A stretch of 64,000 bases of DNA. Origin: Corynebacterium frankenforstense DSM 45800. GTDB taxonomy: Bacteria; Actinomycetota; Actinomycetes; Mycobacteriales; Mycobacteriaceae. The DNA is taken from positions 2,418,001-2,482,000 of the forward strand of contig NZ_CP009247.1 in assembly GCF_001941485.1 (NCBI RefSeq). Reading direction: 5' to 3'. Below the pieces are notes generated by a model. That model was not told the DNA's origin. It ran no database searches and saw only the letters and a list, made by a program, of their open reading frames with translations. The translations under genes and the position numbers were made by a program. Of this stretch, positions 1 to 7,400 are shown piece after piece; within the stretch, counting starts at the first letter, position 1; the number at the start of each line of letters is the position of its first letter.

Positions 1-204
1 CAGCGCGGCGGAGGTGGAGCGCGCCGGCGCGGGCCGCTGCGGCGGGTCGTCCTGGCCGAAGTAGCGGACCTCGAAGACGCGGGTGCAGTCGGAGCACTTC
101 CAGGCGAAGTCGCTCTCCTCGGCCGGGAAGAGCTGCTCGCCGGCGCACCACGGGCAGTACAGCGGGTGGTTGCGGTTCGGGTTCGGCTCGCGGCGCAGGC
201 TCAC
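1..204 (-). CDS. cysX: CysX-like small ferredoxin/zinc-ribbon protein (3' end cut by window edge)
   Basis: The reading frame opens with GTG at 204-202, overlapping the cysI stop codon as GTGA, and runs off the left edge, leaving 68 codons. The visible protein has two CxxC-type pairs (YCPWC near residue 18 and CSDC near residue 37), typical of a small Fe-S or zinc-ribbon protein. In corynebacterial sulfur-assimilation operons a small ferredoxin-like CysX lies directly after CysI and is thought to feed electrons to sulfite reductase. The position and the cysteine pairs support that role. The overlap implies translational coupling to cysI. The C terminus is not visible, so the metal centre cannot be settled. 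Confidence 0.8.
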   Translation of the reverse strand, partial: MSLRREPNPNRNHPLYCPWCAGEQLFPAEESDFAWKCSDCTRVFEVRYFGQDDPPQRPAPARSTSAAL

Positions 205-1889
205 TTGATGTCCTCCTCGTCGGCGCGCACGACCCACTCGCGGAACTGCTCGCCCTCGTGGCGCTGCTCCTTGAACCGGCCGACGACGCGGGTGACGTAG
301 TCGGCGAGCTCGTCGGCGATGACCTTGTGGCCCTTGAGCTTGCGGCCGAAGTTCGGGTCGAGGTTCATCGAGCCGCCGAGGTGGACCTGGAAGCCCTCGA
401 CGCGGTTGCCGTCGGCGTCGGTGACGGTCTGGCCCTTGAGCCCGATGTCGGAGACCTGCGTGCGGGCGCAGGAGTTCGGGCAGCCGTTGAGCGAGATCTT
501 CAGCGGCACGTCGAGGTCGCCGAGGCGCTCCTCGAGCTCGTCGACGAGCTCGATGGCGCGGGCCTTCGTGGTCACGTGGGCGAGCTTGCAGAACTCCAGG
601 CCGGTGCAGGAGATGATGCCGCGGCGGAACTCGGAGGGGTGGGCGTAGAGGCCGACCTCGTCGAGGGCCGCCGAGAGCTTGGTCAGGTCCTCGCGCTCGA
701 CGTCGAGGAAGAGCAGCTCCTTCTCCGGGGTGGTGCGGATGCGGGTGACGCCGAAGCGCTCGGCGACCTCCGCGATCCGGATCAGCTGCTCGCCACTGGT
801 GTGGCCGACGGTGGGCTTGACGCCCAGGTAGAACTTGCCGTCCTTCTGCGGGTAGGCGCCGATGTGGTCGCGGTAGCCGGGGTGGGTGCCCACGTCGGGG
901 CCGTCGATGAGCTTGCGGTGCAGGTACTCGTCCTCTAGGACCTGGCGGAACTTCTCGATGCCCCACTGGGCGACGAGGAACTTCAGGCGGGCGCGGTTGC
1001 GCAGGCGGCGGAAGCCGTAGTCGCGGAAGATGCCGGCCACGCCGGCCCAGACCTCGGCGACCTCCTCGAGCGGGACCCAGACGCCGAGCGACTTCGAGAG
1101 CATCGGGTTGGTCGACAGGCCGCCGCCGACGAAGCAGGCGAAGCCGGGGCCGTGCTCGGGGTGCACGGAGGCGACGAAGGAGATGTCCTGGATCTCGTGC
1201 GTGACGTCCTGGCGGGCGTGACCGGAGATGGCGGTCTTGAACTTGCGCGGCAGGTTGTCGAAGTCACCGCTGTGCAGGTACTTCTCCTGGATCTCGCGGA
1301 TGGCGGGGGTGCCGTCGATGATCTCCTCGGCGGCCACGCCGGCCACCGGCGAGCCGAGGATGACGCGCGGGACGTCGCCGCAGCCCATCATCGTCGACAG
1401 GCCGACGCTCTCGAGCTTCTCCCAGATCGCCGGGACGTTCTCGATCTCGATCCAGTGCAGCTGGATGTTCTGCCGGTCGGTGAAGTCGGCGGTCGAGCGG
1501 GCGTAGTCGCGCGAGATCTCGCCGACGGCGCGCAGCTTCTCCGGGCTGGCCAGGCCGCCGTCGAAGCGCACGCGCATCATGAAGTAGCGGTCCTGCAGCT
1601 CGGAGTTCTCGAGCTTGCTCGTGTACTCGCCGCCGAGGTCCTGGCGGCGCTGGGTGTAGATGCCGAGCCACTTGAAGCGCGGGGCGATGTCCTCCGGGGC
1701 GATCGAGTCGAAGCCCTGCTTGGAGTAGACGTCGATGACGCGCCGGCGCACGGCGAAGGCCGGGTCGGCCTGCTTGATCCGCTCGTCGTCGTTGAGCGGC
1801 TCGCGGCCGTCGATCTTCCACTGGCCCTCGGGCTTCTTCTTGCGCGGGGTGCGCTTGCGCTCTCGGACCTTGGTGGTGGTGGGTGCCAT
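201..1889 (-). CDS. cysI: Assimilatory sulfite reductase hemoprotein (ferredoxin-dependent)
   Basis: This is a siroheme/4Fe-4S sulfite reductase that reduces sulfite to sulfide in the cytoplasm. Two nitrite/sulfite reductase half-domains are recognisable. The cluster-binding cysteines appear as CTGLEFC (C-x5-C) followed by NGCPNSC (C-x3-C), the diagnostic siroheme/4Fe-4S arrangement. The sequence is very close to corynebacterial CysI along its whole length. The frame can be opened at 1937, but the ATG at 1889 has a GAGGAG Shine-Dalgarno 8 nt upstream and gives 562 residues, the size expected for the family, so I chose it. cysX follows with a GTGA overlap. McbR-type half sites lie upstream, consistent with repression when methionine or cysteine is plentiful. 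Confidence 0.95.
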   Translation of the reverse strand: MAPTTTKVRERKRTPRKKKPEGQWKIDGREPLNDDERIKQADPAFAVRRRVIDVYSKQGFDSIAPEDIAPRFKWLGIYTQRRQDLGGEYTSKLENSELQDRYFMMRVRFDGGLASPEKLRAVGEISRDYARSTADFTDRQNIQLHWIEIENVPAIWEKLESVGLSTMMGCGDVPRVILGSPVAGVAAEEIIDGTPAIREIQEKYLHSGDFDNLPRKFKTAISGHARQDVTHEIQDISFVASVHPEHGPGFACFVGGGLSTNPMLSKSLGVWVPLEEVAEVWAGVAGIFRDYGFRRLRNRARLKFLVAQWGIEKFRQVLEDEYLHRKLIDGPDVGTHPGYRDHIGAYPQKDGKFYLGVKPTVGHTSGEQLIRIAEVAERFGVTRIRTTPEKELLFLDVEREDLTKLSAALDEVGLYAHPSEFRRGIISCTGLEFCKLAHVTTKARAIELVDELEERLGDLDVPLKISLNGCPNSCARTQVSDIGLKGQTVTDADGNRVEGFQVHLGGSMNLDPNFGRKLKGHKVIADELADYVTRVVGRFKEQRHEGEQFREWVVRADEEDIK

Positions 1890-1945
1890 GGGTGCCGCTC
1901 CTCGGGGTGCGGAGACGTGTTCAGTGGGATGCGACACACCCTAGA

Positions 1946-1985
1946 AATACCGCTCGGTCTATTCAACCGTGAACCACATGGTCTA
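1946..1985 (-). promoter_or_regulatory. Two imperfect McbR-like sites upstream of cysI
   Basis: Read on the cysI strand, TAGAC followed six bases later by GTATT lies at 1961-1946, and TAGAC followed six bases later by GTTCA lies at 1985-1970. The McbR consensus known in C. glutamicum is TAGAC-N6-GTCTA. Each site has one perfect half and one half matching 3 of 5 bases. Their distance from the cysI start (about 55-95 bp) is right for a repressor site. The assignment is inference from the motif and the sulfur context. Confidence 0.45.
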
Positions 1986-2032
1986 TCGTTTCTTATACGC
2001 TCTGCGCAGGCATTTTAGGAGACACTAACACC

Positions 2033-2098
2033 GTGAATGAAACAGCTCACAGATGCGTTCTGAATGAAAACACGCCGTTTTTCCGCCCCGGGTGCTAA
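2033..2098 (+). CDS. Possible cysteine-containing leader peptide (21 codons)
   Basis: A GTG at 2033 is preceded by AGGAGA at 2017-2022 (10 nt spacing) and opens a 21-codon frame ending TGC-TAA at 2096-2098. The peptide would contain Cys at position 8 and Cys as its last residue. It lies on the fpr-remnant strand, with its stop 5 nt before the McbR operator. Short cysteine-bearing upstream ORFs that sense cysteinyl-tRNA supply are known upstream of actinobacterial sulfur genes, so a leader function is plausible. Two cysteines without a run is weak support, and it may be chance. Confidence 0.3.
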   Translation: MNETAHRCVLNENTPFFRPGC

Positions 2099-2103
2099 AT
2101 TTT

Positions 2104-2119
2104 TAGACAACCCAGTCTA
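2104..2119 (+). promoter_or_regulatory. McbR operator, perfect TAGAC-N6-GTCTA
   Basis: The sequence TAGACAACCCAGTCTA is an exact match to the C. glutamicum McbR consensus. It ends 15 bp before the ATG of the Fpr2-like ORF and lies in the divergent cysI/fpr interval. Bound repressor would block transcription or early elongation of the rightward gene and could also affect cysI. The motif is read directly; the regulator itself is not in this window. Confidence 0.8.
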
Positions 2120-2134
2120 GGAAAGGACCCCACG

Positions 2135-2596
2135 ATGACCGACGTCGCAGTACCCCGCGTCGCGGTCGTCGGTGCCGGACCGGCCGGCATCGTCGCCGCG
2201 GACAGGATCGCCCGAGCCCTGCCGCCGCTGTGTGTGGACCTCATCGACGCCCGCCCCGCCCCCGCCGGCCTGCTGCGCTGGTTCCGCACCGACCGCGTGC
2301 GCCTGCTGGGCAACGTCACCGTGGGCCGCGACGTCACCGCCGCCGAGTTGGCCTCGATTTACGACGCCGTGCTGAGCACCGTCCCCGGTGTCTCCGGCAC
2401 CCACGCCGACACCGCCGCGCTCCTGGACGCGCTCGGGCGCGTGGAGCCGGCGGGCGCCGGCGACCTGGCCGCCCTGCTCGACGAGCGCGGGCTGGCCCAC
2501 ACCACCTGGACCGCCGGGCCGGGCGAGGCCGTCGGCGGGCTCGCGGAGTGGCGCGAGCTCACGCGCCGCGCCACCGGCGTGCCCGTCTGCGTCTAG
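2135..2596 (+). CDS. Internally shortened Fpr2-like ferredoxin-NADP reductase remnant
   Basis: This 153-residue protein starts like a corynebacterial Fpr2, with an FAD-binding VAVVGAGPAGIVAAD loop and then a segment matching RLLGNVTVGRDVT and YDAVLST. After about residue 87 it jumps to the family's C-terminal end: ADTAALL corresponds to the usual SDAKETTEMLL segment, and LLDERGLAHTTW to FLDERKVAFTTW. About 300 residues, including the rest of the FAD domain and the NADPH domain, are missing; full Fpr2 is about 450 residues. An ATG with an AGGA-type ribosome site and an exact McbR operator remain. The divergent position beside cysI is that of fpr2 in C. glutamicum. Reductase activity is very unlikely. 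It could be a decayed gene kept in frame or a new small protein. Confidence 0.75.
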   Translation: MTDVAVPRVAVVGAGPAGIVAADRIARALPPLCVDLIDARPAPAGLLRWFRTDRVRLLGNVTVGRDVTAAELASIYDAVLSTVPGVSGTHADTAALLDALGRVEPAGAGDLAALLDERGLAHTTWTAGPGEAVGGLAEWRELTRRATGVPVCV

Positions 2597-2614
2597 GGCG
2601 GAGCCGCCCCGCGT

Positions 2615-5572
2615 CTAGTCCCTGCGGGTCGCCTCGTCGAGCAGGTAGAGCACGTGCTCGAAGTCGCGGCCCGTGACCTGCTCCATGCCCACCTCGCAGG
2701 TGCGGTTGGCCGAGACGTAGGCGTCGACGGCCATGTCCGCCTCCGCCGACTCGAGGCCGGCCCGCTCGTCGCGGGTGGCCGCCTCGAGCAGCTCGGGGTG
2801 CAGCAGGCCGCGGTCGCCGGCCGCGCCGCAGCACGCCGCGCCGTGCGGGACGAACGCGTCCGTGGCCGCGAAGCGCGCGACGTCGACAAGCTCGTCGGCC
2901 AGCCCCATGTGCTGCAGCGAGCAGTTCGGGTGCACGGCCACGCGCCCGGCGCGGTGGGTGACCTCGAGGGCGGGCACGAGCTCGTCGTGCGCCCACTCGA
3001 CGGCGTCGAGCACGCGGACCTCACCGAACTGCTCGGCGAGCTCGCCGTCGAGCTGGCCGGGGATCTCGTCGAGGATGTTGTGCGTGCAACTGGCGGCGTC
3101 GACGACGACGGGCAGGCGGCCGTGGTCCGACCAGCGGATCAGGTCGCGGGCGAGCTGCTCGGACATGTACTTCTTCGCGGGCTTGTAGCCCTTGGAGGAG
3201 AACGGCGTCGCGCAGCAGGAGCCGGCGACGTCGTCGGGGATGACCACGGGGCGCCCGGCGCGCGCGGAGAGGTCCACCAGCGTCTGGGCCAGTGACTTCT
3301 CCCCGTTGGAGCGGCCGAACATGCGGTTGATGCAGGCCGGGAAGTAGACGGCGGCCGCGCCCTGGGACTCGGTGTCGGGCAGGCTCGCGTCGGCGGCGGG
3401 CGGCAGGCCGTTCTCCGCCGAGGGCATCAGGTCGGTGGCCACGACCTTGCGGGCCAGCGAGGTGATGCCGGAGACGAGCGCGGTGCCGGCCGGCTTGCCG
3501 AGCACCCGGGTGACGATGTCGGCGGCGCCGAGCCCGGTGCGGGCGGCGGCCTCGACGGTCTCCCAGCGCTTGGCCAGCGCCAGGGCGATGCGGTCGGCGG
3601 TCTCGGTGGCCTCGAGCGCGCGGAACTGCTTCATCATCGCGCCGGTGTCGATGGAGATCGGGCAGGCGATCGCGCAGGTGCCGTCGGCGGCGCACATGTC
3701 GACGGCGTCGTAGCCGTAGTCGGCGTGCAGCGCGTCGAGGACCGGGGAACCCTCGGGCTGGCGGGCCATCTCGCGGCGCAGGGCGATGCGCTGGCGCGGG
3801 GTGACGGTGACGTGGCGCGAGGGACAGATCGACTCGCAGAAGCCGCACTCGATGCAGGCGTTGGCCACCTCCTCGATGCGCGGGTAGCTCTTGAAGTCGC
3901 GCATGGCGATCTCGTCGTCGAGGCTGAGCTTGGTGCCCGGGTTGAGCACGCCGTGCGGGTCGAGCAGCTTCTTGACCCGCCAGAACAGCTCGTAGATGTG
4001 GTCGCCCCACTCGCGGCGCACGAACGGCGCCATGTTGCGGCCGGTGCCGTGCTCGGCCTTCATCGAGCCGTCGTACTTGTCCAGGATCAGCTCGGAGAAG
4101 GCCTGCATGAAGCGGGCGTACTCGTCGCGGGCAGCCTCGTCCTCGAAGTTGGGGGTGAGGAAGAAGTGCAGGTTGCCGTAGGCGGCGTGGCCCATGACCA
4201 TCGGCGGGTAGCCGAAGGAGGTCAAGAGGTCCATCAGGTCCTTCGACGCGGCGCCGACCTCGGCCGGCGGGCAGCAGGCGTCCTCGGTGAGCAGCGCGGA
4301 GCCGTCGGGGCGCGTCGTCGAGAAGAGCGGCATGAGCCCGCTGCGAATCTCCCAGGCCTGGTCCATGGAGACCTTGTCGTACATGAACTCCAGCGGGCTG
4401 GTCAGCTCCGCGTCGGCGAGCACCTCGCGCACCGCGGCGATCTTCTCCTCGAGCTCCTCCTCGTCGCGGCCGGCGACCTCGACGAGCAGCGCGGAGTCGT
4501 CGTCGGAGAGGTCGGCCCAGGACTCTTCGGCGCCGGCGAAGTTGCCGACGGACTCGCGCAGCACCGGGGAGACGAGCAGCTCGCAGGCGGCGGCGCCGGC
4601 CTTGACGATGTCCGCGACGTAGCCGGCGGCCAGGTCGAGGCGCGGCAGCATCACCCAGGTCACGGCGCGCCTGGTGGGCAGCTCGAGGGTGCGCAGGCGC
4701 GCCTCGTCGATGCAGCCGAGGATGCCCTCGGAGCCGACCATGAGGCGGCCGAGGATCTTGACGGGCAGGTCCTCGTCGAGGAAGGCGTCCAGGCGCAGGC
4801 CGTTGGTGTTGCGGATGGAGAACTTGCGGCGCAGGCGGGCCACGAGCTTCTCGTCGGCGCGGATCTCGTCGCGCAGGGCGGCCAGGCCGGCGTGGATCTC
4901 CGGCTCGGCGGCGGCCAGCTTCGCGTCCGCGTCCGGCTCGCCGGTGTCGACGACGGTGCCGGAGGCGAGCACGAGGCGCACGGACTCGAGGCTGTGGTAG
5001 CTGTCCTGCTCCGGCGGGCAGCGCATGCCGCCGGAGTTGTTGGAGAGGATGCCGCCGATGGTGGCCACGGACTCGCTGGCCGGGTCCGGGGCGAAGCGGC
5101 GCCCGGAGCGGGCGAGGACGGCCTGCACGTTGCGCAGGACCTCGCCGGGGCGCACGCGCAGCACCGTGCCCTCGAGGACCATGCCGCGGAAGTGGTGGCG
5201 CATGTCCACGAGGATCTCGTCGGTCTGCACCTGGCCGTTGAGCGAGGAGCCGCCGCCGCGGAAGGTGAGGTGGCGGCCGGTGCCGCGCGTGTAGTTGATC
5301 AGCTTGACCAGGTCGTCGGTGGTCTCCGGGGTGACCACCACCTGGGGCAGGATGCGGTAGGGCGAGGCGTCGGTGGCGTAGCGGACCAGGTCGATCGCCC
5401 GGTGGAGGACCTTGTCCTCGCCCAGCAGGCGGATCAGGTCGCCCTTGAGGGGCTCGGGCGTGCCGGCGGCCATGTGGTCGGGCACGCGGTCGGGGAACTC
5501 GGTCCTGCCGTCCAGCTGGCGGACGTCGGGGCGCGCGATGCGGTGGGGGTTCTTCGCGGCGATGGGGCTCAT
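2615..5572 (-). CDS. YdiJ-like FAD-linked oxidase fused to Fe-S/CCG subunit (D-2-hydroxyacid dehydrogenase type)
   Basis: The 985-residue protein fuses a GlcD-like half and a GlcF-like half. The N-terminal half has an FAD_binding_4 fold (GGGSSLNGQ, SVATIGGILSNNSGG) followed by an FAD-oxidase C-terminal domain. A dicluster 4Fe-4S ferredoxin domain follows (CIECGFCESICP, then CAADGTCAIACP), and the C-terminal third carries CCG-type motifs (GSCCATPF, GAACCGAAGDRG). This order and length match E. coli YdiJ, which oxidises D-2-hydroxyglutarate; D-lactate is another possible substrate, and the sequence does not decide. The frame extends upstream, but ATG 5572 begins just before conserved sequence and has TACCCT 6 nt upstream, which suggests leaderless transcription. 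It ends convergently with the Fpr remnant. Confidence 0.85.
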   Translation of the reverse strand: MSPIAAKNPHRIARPDVRQLDGRTEFPDRVPDHMAAGTPEPLKGDLIRLLGEDKVLHRAIDLVRYATDASPYRILPQVVVTPETTDDLVKLINYTRGTGRHLTFRGGGSSLNGQVQTDEILVDMRHHFRGMVLEGTVLRVRPGEVLRNVQAVLARSGRRFAPDPASESVATIGGILSNNSGGMRCPPEQDSYHSLESVRLVLASGTVVDTGEPDADAKLAAAEPEIHAGLAALRDEIRADEKLVARLRRKFSIRNTNGLRLDAFLDEDLPVKILGRLMVGSEGILGCIDEARLRTLELPTRRAVTWVMLPRLDLAAGYVADIVKAGAAACELLVSPVLRESVGNFAGAEESWADLSDDDSALLVEVAGRDEEELEEKIAAVREVLADAELTSPLEFMYDKVSMDQAWEIRSGLMPLFSTTRPDGSALLTEDACCPPAEVGAASKDLMDLLTSFGYPPMVMGHAAYGNLHFFLTPNFEDEAARDEYARFMQAFSELILDKYDGSMKAEHGTGRNMAPFVRREWGDHIYELFWRVKKLLDPHGVLNPGTKLSLDDEIAMRDFKSYPRIEEVANACIECGFCESICPSRHVTVTPRQRIALRREMARQPEGSPVLDALHADYGYDAVDMCAADGTCAIACPISIDTGAMMKQFRALEATETADRIALALAKRWETVEAAARTGLGAADIVTRVLGKPAGTALVSGITSLARKVVATDLMPSAENGLPPAADASLPDTESQGAAAVYFPACINRMFGRSNGEKSLAQTLVDLSARAGRPVVIPDDVAGSCCATPFSSKGYKPAKKYMSEQLARDLIRWSDHGRLPVVVDAASCTHNILDEIPGQLDGELAEQFGEVRVLDAVEWAHDELVPALEVTHRAGRVAVHPNCSLQHMGLADELVDVARFAATDAFVPHGAACCGAAGDRGLLHPELLEAATRDERAGLESAEADMAVDAYVSANRTCEVGMEQVTGRDFEHVLYLLDEATRRD

Positions 5573-5759
5573 ATGACGAGGGTAGAATCGCGGGGGTGGC
5601 CGCGCGTAGTGTGCTGAGGCTCGCCTATCCGCAAGATGGGGGTGGCGCGGGGGTGCGGGTCGGGCGACCGCGGCGGTGCGGACGGGACGCCGGCGACGAT
5701 GGCGCGGATCAGGGTTTTCCCCGATGACCGGTGGCGCGGCGCCCGGTAGGATCGGTGAC

Positions 5760-6371
5760 GTGACCCCGCAGAACTCCAGGACCCCGGAGGTCCGGCTCTC
5801 CGACGCCGACCGCTCGGCCGCCATGTCCGCGCTCGGCCGCGCGATGGCCGAGGGGCGTCTGGACCTGACCGAATACGACTCCCGCTGCCAGGCGGCCGCC
5901 GCCGCGCAGGTGCGCCGCGAACTCGACGTGCTCTTCACCGACCTGCCGCGCAGCGTCTTCCGCGCCGGCGACGCCGGCGAGGCCGTCTACTCCGCGAGCG
6001 AGATCGCCGCCGCCCGCAAGCGCGGCCGGCATCCCCGGGCCGCGGCGCTGATGCTCAGCGCCGTCGCCGCGATCAGCGGCACGGTCGTCGGCGCCGCCGT
6101 CCCCGGTGTGGCCGGCGCGACGATCCTCGGGGTCGCGCTCGCGCTGGTGCCCGTGGTCTTCATCCTGCTCTACGTGGCCAAGGTCGGCCCGGACTCCTGG
6201 TACGCCCCCTCACCGGCACAGCTGGAACGGGAGCGCCTGCGCGAGATCTACTCCGCCGAGCGGCTGCGCACCGCGGAGAAGCGTGCCGAGCAGCGCCGCA
6301 GGCGCGAGGAGCTGACGGACCAGGCGATGGGGATCGCCCAGAACTTCCTCGGCAGCCGGGGGCAGCAGTAG
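5760..6371 (+). CDS. DUF1707 membrane protein
   Basis: The 203-residue protein begins with a DUF1707 domain (about residues 9-60; VRLSDADRSAAMSALGRAMA and GRLDLTEYDSRC), a short actinobacterial helical domain seen at the N terminus of many small membrane proteins. Two hydrophobic segments follow (about 85-135), then a charged, Arg/Glu-rich coiled-coil-like tail. The GTG start at 5760 has TAGGAT exactly 7 nt upstream, a leaderless layout; an upstream ATG at 5724 has no ribosome site. The function is unknown; a signalling or envelope-stress adaptor role is only a guess. Confidence 0.75.
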   Translation: MTPQNSRTPEVRLSDADRSAAMSALGRAMAEGRLDLTEYDSRCQAAAAAQVRRELDVLFTDLPRSVFRAGDAGEAVYSASEIAAARKRGRHPRAAALMLSAVAAISGTVVGAAVPGVAGATILGVALALVPVVFILLYVAKVGPDSWYAPSPAQLERERLREIYSAERLRTAEKRAEQRRRREELTDQAMGIAQNFLGSRGQQ

Positions 6372-6380
6372 GAGGAGCCG

Positions 6381-6560
6381 GTGACCGGCGCGGCGGGGGT
6401 GGAGCCGGCGGTCGGCGGCGCGGGGGGGAAAGAGCCGGTGGTCGACGGCGCGGGGGTGGAGCCGGGGGAAGAACCGGAGGAAGAACCGGAGGAAGAAGCA
6501 GATCAGCCGAAAGAACGATGTTGGATTCAGGGTCTTCTCGACCCCCGTTTTTGCGTCTAA
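6381..6560 (+). CDS. Possible 59-residue acidic low-complexity protein
   Basis: Ten bases after the DUF1707 stop, a GTG at 6381 is preceded by AGGAGG at 6370-6375. The frame stays open for 59 codons to TAA at 6558-6560. The peptide repeats GAGVEP-type units, then becomes strongly acidic (PGEEPEEEPEEE) and ends with two cysteines (ERCWIQGLL and DPRFCV). The ribosome site and the spacing favour translation from the upstream transcript. The low complexity and the absence of any recognisable relative argue against it. Its stop codon overlaps the hmuO DtxR box. Confidence 0.35.
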   Translation: MTGAAGVEPAVGGAGGKEPVVDGAGVEPGEEPEEEPEEEADQPKERCWIQGLLDPRFCV

Positions 6561-6576
6561 GGTAAGCCTCATCTAC
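6558..6576 (+). promoter_or_regulatory. DtxR box upstream of hmuO
   Basis: The 19 bases TAAGGTAAGCCTCATCTAC match the DtxR consensus TTAGGTTAGGCTAACCTAA at 13 positions. It sits about 27 bp before the hmuO ATG, where bound repressor would block transcription. DtxR repression of hmuO by iron is established in C. diphtheriae. The match here is read by eye. Confidence 0.75.
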
Positions 6577-6602
6577 CAACGGATGGACCGGAAGGATCCG
6601 AG

Positions 6603-7274
6603 ATGACCAGCACGACCCTGCGCTCACTTGCGAGCGACCTGCGCACGAGCACCACCGAGGCACACTCCGACGCCGAGAACGCCGGTTTCATGGGCGCCCT
6701 CGTCGGCGGCACCCTGCCCGTGGCCGCGCTGGCCGACTACACCGCGCAGCTGCAGCGCGTCTACACCGCGCTCGAGAAGGCCGTACGCACGGTCGCCGCC
6801 CGCGACTCGCGGCTGACCAGCCTGGCGGACCCCCGGCTGGAACGCCACGCCGCGATCGCCGCGGATATGACCGCGATGGCCGGGGTGAACTGGCGCAGCG
6901 AGCTGCCGGAGGGCGCGGCCACCCGGGCCTACGTCGCCCACCTCGAGGAGCTGGCCGCGGCCGGCGACGCGGCGCGCCTCGTCGCCCACCACTACGTGCG
7001 CTACCTCGGCGACATGTCCGGCGGGCAGATCATCGCCCGCAAGATGCACCAGGCCTACGGCCTGGGCGCCGAGGCGACGACCTTCTACGACTTCTCCGCG
7101 GTGGGCAAGATCAAGCCCTACCGCGACGGCTACCGCGAGCGCCTCGACCGCCTCGATCTCGACGACCGCGAGTACCGGGCGGCGGTCAAGGAGGCCTCGC
7201 TGGCCTTCGCGCTCAACCACGCGGTCTTCGCCGAGCTCGGCGAACGCCACCTGGTTCACAGCGCCCGGGCCTGA
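6603..7274 (+). CDS. hmuO: Heme oxygenase HmuO
   Basis: This cytoplasmic enzyme cleaves heme to biliverdin, CO and iron and serves host-heme iron acquisition. The 223-residue protein aligns along its length with C. diphtheriae HmuO (215 residues). The proximal heme ligand is His21 in TTEAHSDAENAGF, and the distal helix has LVAHHYVRYLGDMSGGQ with the conserved glycine-rich GDMSGG kink. The C-terminal FALNHAVFAELGE segment is also typical. The ATG is preceded by GGAAGGA. The DtxR box upstream indicates iron repression. No reductase or heme-uptake genes lie next to it in this window, so its electron donor is elsewhere. Confidence 0.95.
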   Translation: MTSTTLRSLASDLRTSTTEAHSDAENAGFMGALVGGTLPVAALADYTAQLQRVYTALEKAVRTVAARDSRLTSLADPRLERHAAIAADMTAMAGVNWRSELPEGAATRAYVAHLEELAAAGDAARLVAHHYVRYLGDMSGGQIIARKMHQAYGLGAEATTFYDFSAVGKIKPYRDGYRERLDRLDLDDREYRAAVKEASLAFALNHAVFAELGERHLVHSARA

Positions 7275-7400
7275 TGCCCCACTCCTGATGCCCCACCCCT
7301 GACGGCCCTACCCTGATTCCGCCACGGCGCGCACCGACCACCGCAAGAAATGCTGCGACCGGCTCCCGCGCGGGCGTCGTCACGTGGCACGATAGGTCCC

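Noticed and set aside
3725..5617. 630-codon plus-strand frame opposite the FAD/Fe-S gene
   Set aside because: Antisense to motif-rich coding sequence; composition is typical of shadows.
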